Part shown: positions 8,674-17,416 of the stretch, one piece after another
Position numbering within the stretch: position 1 is the first letter of the stretch
Layout: every line of letters starts with the position of its first letter
Assembly: GCF_025244845.1 (NCBI RefSeq)
Contig: NZ_CP104264.1
Coordinates: 2,790,001 to 2,854,000 of the forward strand
Reading direction: 5' to 3'
DNA: 64,000 nt
DNA from: Arthrobacter sp. zg-Y1171
GTDB taxonomy: Bacteria; Actinomycetota; Actinomycetes; Actinomycetales; Micrococcaceae
Position numbers and translations under genes: made by a program
Notes under the pieces: model-generated
Told to the model about the DNA's origin: nothing
Databases searched by the model: none
What the model saw: the letters and a program-made list of their open reading frames with translations, nothing else

Positions 8674-9984
8674 TCAGGCGGCGGCAGGGACAGGGATGGT
8701 GCGGAGCCGCAGGAACGCGGGGGTGAGCATCGGCACCGCGGAGAGCACCAGCCCGACGGCGCCGATCAGGACTCCGGCGCGGACCCCCAGCGTTTCGCCG
8801 ACGACGCCGGCCAGCAGGGCGCCCAGCGGAATGGAGCCGTACATCACCTGGGTATAGGCACCGGCGGAGCGGGTGAGTTCATCCCGCGGAATGAGCTGCT
8901 GGCGCATCGTCAGCGAGTAGATATTGGCGTTGCCCTCGCCGATGCCCCGCAGCAGCATGACCGCAGCAATGACAGCAGCCAGGGTCCACCCGGTGACCGG
9001 CCAGACCGGCAGCAGCAGCGGCACCGCGCAGGACAGCACCAGCGAAACGGCAAATGCCGGGCCAAGGCCTGCTTTGTCGGCCAGGCGGAGCGCAACCAGG
9101 GTGCCGAGAAGGCCGCCGACACCGGCTCCGGCCAGCGCCAGGCCATAGGCGCCAACACCGACGTCCTGCTGCTGCACCGCCCAGAGAATCAGGTTCAGCA
9201 TCAGGATCTGTTCCGCGGCGTTATAGGTGGCCGCATGGACGGTCAAGGCGCGCAGATGGCGGTCAGCGAACAGGATCCGCAGTCCGGTGAGGATGGTGGG
9301 CCGCTTCTCCTTGGACGGGGCGGGTTTCGAGGATCGGCCGGGCTCGGGGCCGGGGTCGGGGACCACCGCCGTCGAGCCCGCACCGACAGTCCGGGACCGC
9401 GGACGGCTCGAGGCCACTCCCGCAGCGGAAGCCAGGTGCCCAAGCATGGTGGCAATCAAGGCGCCGGGAGCGCCCACCGCCGAGACCAGCAGGCCGGCCA
9501 GCCCCGGGCCGCTGATCTCCGTGACGGTTCGAGTGGCTTGGACGGCGCGGTTGGCCGGCGCGAGGTCCCGGTCCGCAACGAGCGCGGGCACAAAGGCGAA
9601 GGCCGATAACCCGAAAATCAGCGCGCAGCAGCCGCTGAGGAAGGTGACGGCGGCCAGCAGGGGGACGCTGAGCCATCCCCCGGCCCAGGCCAGGGGAATC
9701 TGGGCCAGAAGCACGCATTGGGCAAGATCGGCCGCCACCATGGAGCGCCGCTGGTCCCGTCCCTGCAGGACATGCCCGGCCACCAGCGAGAACAGCAGGT
9801 ACGGCAGGGTGCCGGCCGCAGCGACAAGGCTGACCGCCGCCGGCCCGGCATCGAGGGCGATGGCTGTAACCAGCGGAACCGCGATGCCCGTGACCTGGGC
9901 CCCGGCGCTGGCAGCGCCCTGCCCCAGCCAGTAGCGGCGGAAACTGCGGTCGGTGCGCAGCAGCACCCAGCTTGGGTCCTTCAT
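8674..9984 (-). CDS. MFS transporter (EntS/MFS_3-like exporter)
   Basis: Major facilitator, 436 aa, about 12 membrane segments, with the N-terminal signature of the EntS/macrolide-efflux branch (LLRTDRSFRRYWLGQGAAS, then a segment with TGIAVPL). A basic cytoplasmic loop of about 40 residues (SSRPRSRTVGAGS...) sits between halves. The ATG at 9984 is preceded by GAGGG; the longer reading frame upstream has no membrane or family features. Its 3' end faces the TetR gene's 3' end. Substrate unknown; drugs or siderophores are typical for the family. Confidence 0.85.
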   Translation of the reverse strand: MKDPSWVLLRTDRSFRRYWLGQGAASAGAQVTGIAVPLVTAIALDAGPAAVSLVAAAGTLPYLLFSLVAGHVLQGRDQRRSMVAADLAQCVLLAQIPLAWAGGWLSVPLLAAVTFLSGCCALIFGLSAFAFVPALVADRDLAPANRAVQATRTVTEISGPGLAGLLVSAVGAPGALIATMLGHLASAAGVASSRPRSRTVGAGSTAVVPDPGPEPGRSSKPAPSKEKRPTILTGLRILFADRHLRALTVHAATYNAAEQILMLNLILWAVQQQDVGVGAYGLALAGAGVGGLLGTLVALRLADKAGLGPAFAVSLVLSCAVPLLLPVWPVTGWTLAAVIAAVMLLRGIGEGNANIYSLTMRQQLIPRDELTRSAGAYTQVMYGSIPLGALLAGVVGETLGVRAGVLIGAVGLVLSAVPMLTPAFLRLRTIPVPAAA

Positions 9985-10190
9985 GCCGCGGCCCTCGGCT
10001 GTACGGCGGCTGCGGGCGTGACAGGCAATAATGAAGGCATGTGCCGGAAAGGGAGACCCGCTGCGACGAAGAATCGAGCCAGGCGGTCGGGACGACGAGC
10101 CATCCTCGATCGAGCTGATGCGTGCATAGCTGGGTCCCCTGACGGCCTGTCCTTTTCCGCTGCTCCGGCATACGTTACCGGCAATCAGAT

Positions 10191-10841
10191 ATGAGTGGTA
10201 ACACTCCGGAACCAAATGTTCCTGCGGACAGCGGATACCCGGAGCCGGGCGGGCGCGCACCGGCCCCTGCTCCCCTGCGGCTCCTCCAGGTGTTCGCCAA
10301 TACTGCCGACAGGGAAGCCGGGCAGGACGCCCTGGACAACACCGACAGCCTGACGGCGTGGCTGGGCAGCTATGGGCTCTTCGGGGCAGGCACGCAGGCT
10401 ACCGATGAGGATCTTGCCCTGGCGATCGAACTTCGGGAGGGGCTGCGTTCTCTCTTCCTCACGCACCACGACGGCGGGCACAGCGAGGCTGCGCACGACG
10501 ACGGCGGGCACCTGCACGGCACCCCGGCACCCGACACCGTCGTCGGCCTGGAGCGCCTGGACCGTGCCCTGGAGCAGCTTCCCGTTCGGGTCGTGGCCTC
10601 CGGAGGAGAGCCGCGCGTTGAACCGGTGCCCCAGCCCCCGGTGCGCGAGGCACTCGCCCGCATCGGTGCCGTCCTGGTCCATGCCGACCCGGCCCAGCTT
10701 CAGCGCCTGAAAGCGTGTCGCCGGGACGTCTGCCGCTGGGTCTTCTTTGACACTTCACGCAACCGGGGCGGAACCTGGTGCGCCATGGAGATCTGCGGCG
10801 CCCGCACAAAGATGCAGGCCTACCGCAAACGGAATGCCTAG
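10191..10841 (+). CDS. CGNR zinc-finger family regulator
   Basis: 216-aa protein of the ABATE/CGNR family, thought to be stress-responsive DNA-binding regulators. The N-terminal domain opens with LQVFANTADREAG and NTDSLTAWL. The C-terminal zinc finger carries four cysteines in LKACRRDVCRW and TWCAMEICGARTK, with the expected FFDTSRN between them. The namesake CGNR reads CGAR here. A His/Asp-rich insert (HHDGGHSEAAHDDGGH) interrupts the middle. Transcribed away from the MFS exporter across a 206-bp gap, so it may regulate that exporter; this is inference from position. Confidence 0.82.
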   Translation: MSGNTPEPNVPADSGYPEPGGRAPAPAPLRLLQVFANTADREAGQDALDNTDSLTAWLGSYGLFGAGTQATDEDLALAIELREGLRSLFLTHHDGGHSEAAHDDGGHLHGTPAPDTVVGLERLDRALEQLPVRVVASGGEPRVEPVPQPPVREALARIGAVLVHADPAQLQRLKACRRDVCRWVFFDTSRNRGGTWCAMEICGARTKMQAYRKRNA

Positions 10842-10870
10842 CCCGGACTCCTGGCTCGCCCCTCCGGAAC

Positions 10871-12946
10871 TTACTTCTCCACCAGGGTCAGCACGTCGTA
10901 GGTGGCCACCAGTTCGTCGTTCTGGTTGGTCAGGACGGCGTCCCAGGCCACCTCGCCGTACCCGTCCGTTTCACGCGGCGTGATCCTCTTGGCGGTCAGC
11001 GTCACGCGGATGGAGTCCCCCGCGGCCACCGGCGTCAGGAACCGCAGGTTTTCCAGTCCGTAGTTGGCCAGCACCGGCCCCGGCGCGGGATCCACGAACA
11101 GGCCCGCACCCCAGGACAGCAGCAGGTAGCCGTGCGCCACGATGCCCGGGAAGAACGGATTCGCCTCTGCGGCTGCAGCGTTCGTGTGGGCGTAGAACGT
11201 GTCCCCGGTGGTCTCCGCAAAGGCGGCGATATCCTCGATGGTCACTTCCCGCAGGTCCGACCGCACGGCGTCGCCCACCCGCAGCTCGCTGAGGTGCCTG
11301 CGGAACGGATGGCCGGCGTCGAACCGGCGGTCCGCCCCCGGATGCCAGATACCGGTGAGGGCGGTGAGCATATTCGGTGAGCCCTGCACGGCGGTGCGCT
11401 GCATGTAATGCCGCACCGCACGGATGCCGCCCAGCTCCTCGCCGCCGCCGGCACGGCCCGGACCACCGTGCACCAGGTGTGGCACAGGCGAACCGTGCCC
11501 GGTGGAGGAGCGCGCGTCTTCGCGGTTCAGGAACAATACCCGCCCGTGGTGTCCGGCGATGCCGGTAAGCATTTCCCGGGCCACGTCCGGGTCATTGGTG
11601 CAGACCGTGGCGACCAGCGATCCTCCGCCGCGGGCGGCCAGCCGGACGGCGTCGGCGGCGTCGGTGTAGCCCACCACCGAGGCCACGGGGCCGAAGGCTT
11701 CGATATTGTGCAGGGCATCCGCGTCGCTGTCCGGCCAGGTCAGCAGCAGCGGCTCCATGAAGGCGCCGTCCGGCGAGGTTCCCTCGCTTCCGTCGGCGCG
11801 TACGACGTCGGGGGCGTCCAGCGATCCCAGCGCCAGCTGGGCGCCGGCCGCCAGCATCCGCTGCACCGCTTCCCGGACCCCCTCAAGCTGCTCCCGGGAG
11901 GCCAGGGCACCCATCGTCACGTTGTCGGCACGCGGATCGCCCAGGACCACGCGCCCGCGGATGCGCTCCCCGGCGGCGGAAACCACGTCATCGACGAGCC
12001 CGGCAGGGACGATGGCCCGGCGGATTGCGGTGCATTTCTGGCCGGCCTTGGCCGTGATTTCGGTGACCAGGGAGCGGATGAAGGCGTCAAACTCGGGGGT
12101 ACCCGGAACGGCGTCCGGACCCAGGAGTGCCGCGTTGAGCGAATCCGTTTCCGCCGTGAAGCGGACACCGCCGACGGCGATCTGCGGATGGGCACGCAGT
12201 CGTTCGGCGGTGGAGGCCGAGCCGGTGAAGGAGACCATGTCCCGGTAATCGAGGTGATCCGGGAGGTCCCGCGCGGAACCGGAAATCAGCTGCAGGGATC
12301 CGGCGGGAAGAATGCCCGAGTCCACGATCATCCGCACGGCCGCTGCCGTGATGTACCCCGTGGGGCTGGCGGGCTTGACGATGCTCGGCACCCCGGCGAG
12401 GAACGCCGGGGCCAGCTTTTCCAGCATGCCCCAGACCGGGAAGTTGAAGGCGTTGATCTGCACGGCGACGCCGGGAATGCGGGTGTAGATGTGCTCACCG
12501 AGGAACGAGCCGTCCTTGGCGAGCTGTTCCACGGCGCCGTCGACAATCACGGTGGAGTTCGGCAGTTCGCGGCGGCCCTTGGAACCGTAGGCAAACAAGA
12601 CGCCGATCCCGCCGTCAATGTCCACGAGGGAATCGGTCCGGGTGGCGCCGCTGCGGGCGGACACGGCGTACAGCTCCTCGCGCTGCGCATTGAGGTGCAT
12701 TGCGAGTTCCTTGAGCAGCAGGGCCCGCTGGTGGAAGGTGGACTTCCCCAGTTCGGCCTGCCCGACGGTTCGGGCATAGTCGACGACGGCGGCGGTGTCC
12801 AGACCCTCACTGCTGACCAGCGCCAGCAGCTCACCGGTGCTGGCATCGTGCACTTCGGTGCCGCGGGCTCCGGCCGGATCCGGTGTCCACCAGGCCCCCC
12901 GGACGTAGCTGGGAACGGTTTCGACGTCGATGGCGGTGGCCGTCAT
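10871..12946 (-). CDS. paaZ: Bifunctional oxepin-CoA hydrolase / aldehyde dehydrogenase
   Basis: Ring-cleaving enzyme of phenylacetate catabolism (691 aa; family about 680). The N-terminal aldehyde dehydrogenase domain (to about 530) has the catalytic glutamate context RFTAETDSLN, the nucleophile cysteine in AKAGQKCTAIRR and cofactor residues in GSARDLPDHL and SFTGSAS. The C-terminal MaoC-like hydratase domain has the Asp/His pair in ETTGDTFYAHTN. The start at 12946 follows AAAGG. It lies on the strand opposite paaI-paaK, with a TetR-type palindrome upstream, so it is probably a second unit of the same regulon. paaABCDE must be elsewhere if the pathway is complete. Confidence 0.93.
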   Translation of the reverse strand: MTATAIDVETVPSYVRGAWWTPDPAGARGTEVHDASTGELLALVSSEGLDTAAVVDYARTVGQAELGKSTFHQRALLLKELAMHLNAQREELYAVSARSGATRTDSLVDIDGGIGVLFAYGSKGRRELPNSTVIVDGAVEQLAKDGSFLGEHIYTRIPGVAVQINAFNFPVWGMLEKLAPAFLAGVPSIVKPASPTGYITAAAVRMIVDSGILPAGSLQLISGSARDLPDHLDYRDMVSFTGSASTAERLRAHPQIAVGGVRFTAETDSLNAALLGPDAVPGTPEFDAFIRSLVTEITAKAGQKCTAIRRAIVPAGLVDDVVSAAGERIRGRVVLGDPRADNVTMGALASREQLEGVREAVQRMLAAGAQLALGSLDAPDVVRADGSEGTSPDGAFMEPLLLTWPDSDADALHNIEAFGPVASVVGYTDAADAVRLAARGGGSLVATVCTNDPDVAREMLTGIAGHHGRVLFLNREDARSSTGHGSPVPHLVHGGPGRAGGGEELGGIRAVRHYMQRTAVQGSPNMLTALTGIWHPGADRRFDAGHPFRRHLSELRVGDAVRSDLREVTIEDIAAFAETTGDTFYAHTNAAAAEANPFFPGIVAHGYLLLSWGAGLFVDPAPGPVLANYGLENLRFLTPVAAGDSIRVTLTAKRITPRETDGYGEVAWDAVLTNQNDELVATYDVLTLVEK

Positions 12947-13012
12947 TTCGGTGCCTTTCGAAACGGGAAGAAACCGCAGCCGCTCTCCTGCAGGCATCGT
13001 TGCCGCGGGATT

Positions 13013-13030
13013 ACTGACCATGCGGTCGGT
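13013..13030. promoter_or_regulatory. Palindromic operator upstream of paaZ
   Basis: 18-bp imperfect palindrome with half-sites ACTGACC and GGTCGGT in the 239-bp divergent gap between paaZ and the SGNH gene. The half-sites resemble those of TetR operators reported for PaaR (ACYNACC-type). It sits 67 bp before the paaZ start, compatible with overlapping its promoter. Confidence 0.5.
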
Positions 13031-13185
13031 ATATCGACACCCTAGCCGAAAGCGGCCCTTCCCACACCCGTTGGACTTTAATTACTGCCGGAGTGCCGCG
13101 ACGGCATACTGCTGGTTGCCGCTGCCCCCTCCCTGCGACAGACTTCTGCCCTCGAACGTTTGCAATACCCCCGCTAAGGAGCACG

Positions 13186-14136
13186 ATGATGAGCCCCAAA
13201 CCGCTGCTGTTCCGCCGTCTGGCTGTCCTGACCCTGACCATCGCCGCCCTCCTGGCCGGAGGCACTGCCCCGGCCACTGCCGGCGGCCACGAATCCGATT
13301 CCCGCGGCGGGCACGGGCATGGAGGTGGCCACGGCGGAGGGCACGGCGGCGGTCAGGGCTGGGGACGCGACGTCGACTATGTGGCCTTCGGAGATTCCTA
13401 CGCCTCCGGCTACGGCGGCGGTCCCCTACTGGACGCCTGCGGCCGTACCGCACAGGGCTACCCCGCCCTGCTGGACGCCTTGAACCGGGTGGATCTGGAA
13501 GCTGACGCCACCTGCGCCGGCGCCACGGCCCTGAGCACTCCGTCCGACACGCCGGTGGACCTGCCCCAACAGATCAACAATGCCTCAGCCTACGGCGAGC
13601 TCAACGCCCGGACCGACGTCGTGACCCTGACGATCGGCGGCAACGACGTACGGTTCGGTGCCGTGGTGGCCGCCTGCGCCGGGGCGCAGCTGCCGGCCAC
13701 CTGTGCACCGGCCATCGAGCAGGCCACCGCTTACGCCCAAACCGCGCTGGCACCGCAGCTGGCTGCGGCATTTGCCAGTATTGCCGAGGCGGCGCCACGG
13801 GCCACCCTGGTGGTTACCGGATACCCGCATCTGTTCGAAGCCGGCGCTCCGGGACCGCTCAGTGCCGAGGCACAGGCCCTGTTCAATGGCGGCACCGACG
13901 CCCTGAATGCCGTCATCGCCGCGCAGGTTCCCGAAGACGGCGTGTTTGTGGACGTGGTGGACGAGTTTGCCGGGCACGGTGTCGGTTCCGCCGATTCGTG
14001 GATCATCTTCGACACTGCAAGCCCGTACAACCTGCACCCCACGGAGACGGGTTACCGGGAGGGCTACACCGCGGCCATCCTCGAGGACGCAGGCAGCGAG
14101 TTCGGGGTCGGCTGCCGGCGAGGGCACCATCGGTAG
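13186..14136 (+). CDS. Secreted SGNH/GDSL hydrolase with His/Gly-rich linker
   Basis: Exported esterase or lipase of the SGNH fold, 316 aa. A Sec signal peptide (basic FRRLAVLTLTIAALLAGG, cleavage near APATAGG) is followed by a Gly/His-rich stretch of about 25 residues (GGHGHGGGHGGGHGGGQ). The catalytic domain has block I GDSYASG, oxyanion block III IGGNDVRFG and the catalytic His in YNLHPTETG. The Asp usually three residues before that His is a Tyr here. The start at 13186 has a clear SD (AAGGAG, 5 bases). The ATG ATG doublet leaves a one-codon ambiguity. Six or so cysteines suggest disulfides outside the cell. Substrate unknown. Confidence 0.85.
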   Translation: MMSPKPLLFRRLAVLTLTIAALLAGGTAPATAGGHESDSRGGHGHGGGHGGGHGGGQGWGRDVDYVAFGDSYASGYGGGPLLDACGRTAQGYPALLDALNRVDLEADATCAGATALSTPSDTPVDLPQQINNASAYGELNARTDVVTLTIGGNDVRFGAVVAACAGAQLPATCAPAIEQATAYAQTALAPQLAAAFASIAEAAPRATLVVTGYPHLFEAGAPGPLSAEAQALFNGGTDALNAVIAAQVPEDGVFVDVVDEFAGHGVGSADSWIIFDTASPYNLHPTETGYREGYTAAILEDAGSEFGVGCRRGHHR

Positions 14137-14178
14137 CGCCACCTTCCGTACGGGTCGACCCAGCCACAGAAACCGTTC

Positions 14179-15561
14179 TCAGGAGGCCGGCAGCGGAACC
14201 GCGTGGCCGAACCGGAAGAGGTTCTGCGGATCGTAGGCGGCCTTGGCCGCCTGCAGCCGTCCGAAAACCTCCGGATCCCACGCAGGCTGGGCGCCCGCCT
14301 CCGTGCGTGCCGGTCCGCTGAGGTTGACCAGCGCACCCGCAGTGTAGGGGCCGACGACGACGTCGAGCAGATCCAGGGCCGCTGCTGTGGCGTCCGCAGC
14401 CGGCGGGACGTTGAGTCCCACGGAGTAGAGGTTGAAGCCTGCCTGCCGGCCGGACACCGCATCCTCGAACGGAGGATCCAGAGCCAGGGATCCGCCCATC
14501 AACCGGATTTCCGTCATCATCAGCGGAGTATGCGATCCCGGCCCCACCTGGCCCAGCAAACCGGCCGCCAGTTCATCGGGCAGCTCGGCCAGCAGGGTCC
14601 CGCGGTCCAGGCCGGGCACCGGTTCGTCCGGATCCATGTGGATGCTGCCTACTGCCCCGTAGTCCATCGGCCCGGCCGTATCCATGAAGGGCGCGGATAC
14701 ATGCCGCATGGGTTCCAGCAGCGTGTCGCCCTCTTCCCGGCTGCCGAACACCGCGAACCGCAGGTGCACCGGTGCGGTACCGCGCAGTTCCTCGGGAAGG
14801 AACGGGACATCCGGCAGGTGCAGGAAGGCCAGGGACGCTGAAACATCCGTCGGCAGCTGGGGTGTCCAGGCTCGGAACGCAGCCAGCACCTCCGGACCGG
14901 CATCTTCCGGGTACATGATGCCGCCGCCGTAAAACTCCCGGAACGGGGTCAACCCGAGCGTCATGGACGTGATGACGCCGAAATTGCCCTTGCCGCCGCG
15001 CAGCGCCGCAAACAACCCGGCGTCTTCGGCGCTGCCTCCTTCGAGGTGCCTCAGGCTGCCGTCGGAAGTCACAACATCGATAGCCTGCACATGGTCGCTG
15101 GCGAATCCCAGCGCCCGGCCCATCAGCGGCAGCCCTCCGCCGGACGCGTAGCCCACCACTCCCACGGTTCCGGAGGAGCCGTGGGGGCCCGTAAGCCCGA
15201 GCAGCACTGTCTCCTCCAGCACGGAGCGCCAGCGGACGCCGGCACCCACGGTGACCGTGCCGGCGTCGGGGTCCACCGCCAGGTCCTGCAGCCGGGAGGT
15301 GTTGATCAGCAGGCCCTCGTCCATCACGGCGGCAGCACCGTGGCCGGTCGCCTGCATCCCGACAGGAATACCGCGCTCAGCTGCCCAGCGGACGGCATTC
15401 TGTACATCCTCGACGGCGGCTGCCCCGAGCACGGCATCGGGACGCTGGATCACCGAGGGGTTGAAGCCGGCGGTGTCGACGGCGTACCCCGGTTCCCCGG
15501 GACTGTTCAGCGGGCCGTGGACTACGTTGCGGAGGGTTTCGAGGTCGGCTGCCTGGATCAT
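14179..15561 (-). CDS. FAD-linked oxidase, BBE-like
   Basis: Berberine-bridge-type FAD oxidoreductase of 460 aa. The PCMH FAD domain shows IPVGMQATGHGAA (the histidine there is the usual 8-alpha covalent FAD site) and GSSGTVGVVGYASGGG. In bicovalent enzymes a cysteine occupies the position that is Ser here, so only single covalent attachment is expected. The C-terminal BBE block AAYDPQNLFRFGH is intact. It converges with the SGNH gene. It probably oxidises a sugar or alcohol; the sequence does not settle which. Confidence 0.85.
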   Translation of the reverse strand: MIQAADLETLRNVVHGPLNSPGEPGYAVDTAGFNPSVIQRPDAVLGAAAVEDVQNAVRWAAERGIPVGMQATGHGAAAVMDEGLLINTSRLQDLAVDPDAGTVTVGAGVRWRSVLEETVLLGLTGPHGSSGTVGVVGYASGGGLPLMGRALGFASDHVQAIDVVTSDGSLRHLEGGSAEDAGLFAALRGGKGNFGVITSMTLGLTPFREFYGGGIMYPEDAGPEVLAAFRAWTPQLPTDVSASLAFLHLPDVPFLPEELRGTAPVHLRFAVFGSREEGDTLLEPMRHVSAPFMDTAGPMDYGAVGSIHMDPDEPVPGLDRGTLLAELPDELAAGLLGQVGPGSHTPLMMTEIRLMGGSLALDPPFEDAVSGRQAGFNLYSVGLNVPPAADATAAALDLLDVVVGPYTAGALVNLSGPARTEAGAQPAWDPEVFGRLQAAKAAYDPQNLFRFGHAVPLPAS

Positions 15562-15676
15562 CTTTGGCTCCTTGTGGGCGGGTGTCCGCGGCCGCCGGGC
15601 CCGCGGACCGGAGATGCCGCCAAAAAATGCTAGGCACCGAAGTGCTTCCCTGCCTAGCCCCGCCGGACAATTTCCG

Positions 15677-16780
15677 CTAGCTTCCGAGCACCTCCGCCAG
15701 ATCGAACTTCACCGGTTCCTCCAACTGCTCATAAGTGCAGGATTCGGGCGTGCGGTCCAGCCGCCAGCGGGAAAACTGGGCCACATGGCGGAACCGCTCG
15801 CCCTCCATGTGGTCGTAGCGCACCTCCACCACCCGTTCCGGGCGCAGCGGCACGAAAGAGAAGTCCTTTTTCCCGCTCCATCGGCTGCCCTCGGAGTTGC
15901 GCGGGGTGCGTGTCCCCTTCTCCTGCTCCCCCTCGGCCCACGGGTGTCCGTCCTCGACGGCGACCAGCGGCTGGAGTTCCTCGAACAGTTCCCGGCGGCG
16001 GTCCATCGGGAAGGAACTTGCCGCCCCCACGTTCACCAGCACGCCGTCGTCGTTGTAGAGCCCCAGCAGCAGGGAGCCGATCAGATCGGGGCCGGACTTG
16101 TGCACCCGGTAGCCGATCAGATCGGGGCCGGACTTGTGCACCCGGTAGCCGGCGAGCACGCAGTCCGCCGTGCGTTCGTGCTTGAGCTTGGCCATGGTGC
16201 GCTTGTTCGGCGCGTAGGGTCCGGCCAGGGGTTTGGCCACCACGCCGTCCAGGCCCGCACCTTCAAAACGGCCGAACCAGTCCTGCGCCCGGTCGGCGTC
16301 GTCGGTGGCGGCGGTGACGGACACCGGTGCCTGCGCCGTTTTCAACGCCTGCACCAGGGCCTCCCGGCGTTCGGAGAAGGGCCGGTTCCGGTAGTCGACG
16401 TCGCCCAGGGCCAGCAGGTCGAAGGCCACGAACCGGGCCGGAGTTTCCTCCGCGAGCAGCTTCACCCGGCTGGCGGCGGGATGGATCCGCTGCTGCAGCA
16501 GTTCGAAGTCCAGCCGTTTGCCGTCCGGAGCCACCATGACGATCTCGCCGTCCAGCACGCACCGCTCCGGCAGGTTCGCTTTAAGTGCTTCCACGAGTTC
16601 GGGGAAATACCGCGTCATCGGCTTTTCGTTCCGGGAGCCGATCTCGACGTCGTCGCCGTCCCGGAAAATGATGGACCGGAATCCGTCCCATTTGGGTTCG
16701 TACAGGTAGTCCCCGCGGGGCAGGGCGCTGACGGATTTGGCCAGCATCGGCGCAACCGGGGGCATCACTGGAAGGTCCAT
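15677..16780 (-). CDS. ligC: ATP-dependent DNA ligase, LigC type, with internal 12-residue duplication
   Basis: Nucleotidyltransferase DNA ligase (367 aa), the backup ligase class often linked to end-joining or base repair in actinobacteria. Adenylation lysine K30 in YEPKWDGFR, motif III FVAFDLLAL, motif IV DGVVAKP, motif V AKLKHERTADC, then an OB domain. Residues 212-223 and 224-235 are exact copies of YRVHKSGPDLIG, encoded by a 36-bp tandem duplication just after motif V; relatives would be expected to have one copy. The ATG at 16780 is chosen because family homology begins there (PVAPMLAKS). It sits 10 bp behind the RBBP9-like hydrolase on the same strand. Activity may be affected by the insertion in the domain hinge. 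Confidence 0.85.
   Translation of the reverse strand: MDLPVMPPVAPMLAKSVSALPRGDYLYEPKWDGFRSIIFRDGDDVEIGSRNEKPMTRYFPELVEALKANLPERCVLDGEIVMVAPDGKRLDFELLQQRIHPAASRVKLLAEETPARFVAFDLLALGDVDYRNRPFSERREALVQALKTAQAPVSVTAATDDADRAQDWFGRFEGAGLDGVVAKPLAGPYAPNKRTMAKLKHERTADCVLAGYRVHKSGPDLIGYRVHKSGPDLIGSLLLGLYNDDGVLVNVGAASSFPMDRRRELFEELQPLVAVEDGHPWAEGEQEKGTRTPRNSEGSRWSGKKDFSFVPLRPERVVEVRYDHMEGERFRHVAQFSRWRLDRTPESCTYEQLEEPVKFDLAEVLGS
16075..16151 (-). repeat. 36-bp tandem duplication inside ligC
   Basis: A 36-bp unit occurs twice back to back with no mismatch (16076-16111 and 16112-16147) plus 4 further matching bases. It is in frame and doubles YRVHKSGPDLIG. Absence of any divergence between the copies points to a recent event, or to an assembly artefact. 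Confidence 0.97.
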
Positions 16781-16790
16781 GTGCCCATTC

Positions 16791-17342
16791 TTATCCGATT
16801 GCGGCCGGTTCCCCCAGCCCTGCGGTGAAGGCCGTGAGCAGGTCGCGGCCCTGCTCCCAGTAGCCCACCCCGCTCTTTTCGTTGATGTGGGCGAGCTCGC
16901 CGGCGTTGATAACGGGCAGTTTCCAGGCCGCAGCGATGCTTTGGGCGGACGGCAGCGCACAGTACGGATCGCTCTCGCTGGCAATCAGGAGGCCGGGCAC
17001 TGGCAGTTCCTGCATCCGCGGATTCCGGAACGTTTCCGCGGCCTGCGGAAACGAGGCGGCAACGGGATCCGGCGGGCTGACCAGGAACACTCCGCGGGCG
17101 CCGTCGGGGTTTCGATGCAGCCACTCCACCGCGGCCAGGCAGCCCAGGCTGTGGGCCACGAGGACCGTCTGCCCCTTCTGCGCGCCGGCGGCCCGGTCCA
17201 GCGCCGCCATCCAGTCCTGAAGCTCGGGTTCATCCCACGACGACGGCGCGATGCGGGTGACGTCCGGCAGCTCCGCTTCCCAGCGGCTCTGCCACTGCTC
17301 CGGCGGTGAGCCCTGATAGCCCGGGACCATGGTGATGTGCAT
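16791..17342 (-). CDS. RBBP9/YdeN-family alpha/beta hydrolase
   Basis: Small serine hydrolase of 183 aa. The nucleophile serine lies in LVAHSLGCLA, the acid in ASESDPYC and the histidine in AGELAHINEKSGVG, the typical RBBP9-family spacing. The N-terminus HITMVPGYQGSPPEQWQSRW contains the oxyanion HG-equivalent (PGY). It is co-transcribed with ligC (10 bp gap). Members of this family are broad-range serine hydrolases with no settled substrate. A divergent monooxygenase starts 74 bp upstream. Confidence 0.88.
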   Translation of the reverse strand: MHITMVPGYQGSPPEQWQSRWEAELPDVTRIAPSSWDEPELQDWMAALDRAAGAQKGQTVLVAHSLGCLAAVEWLHRNPDGARGVFLVSPPDPVAASFPQAAETFRNPRMQELPVPGLLIASESDPYCALPSAQSIAAAWKLPVINAGELAHINEKSGVGYWEQGRDLLTAFTAGLGEPAAIG

Positions 17343-17416
17343 GAGGGCTGTTTCCTTTCGCTGGTTCGGCGCAGGTGACCGGGAATACTGCCGACGCTTC
17401 CGGCGCTGGAGCTTCT

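Noticed and set aside
11408..13045. 545-residue frame antisense to paaZ
   Set aside because: Mirror of a GC-rich coding strand; the paaZ frame has full ALDH and MaoC motifs, the antisense has none.
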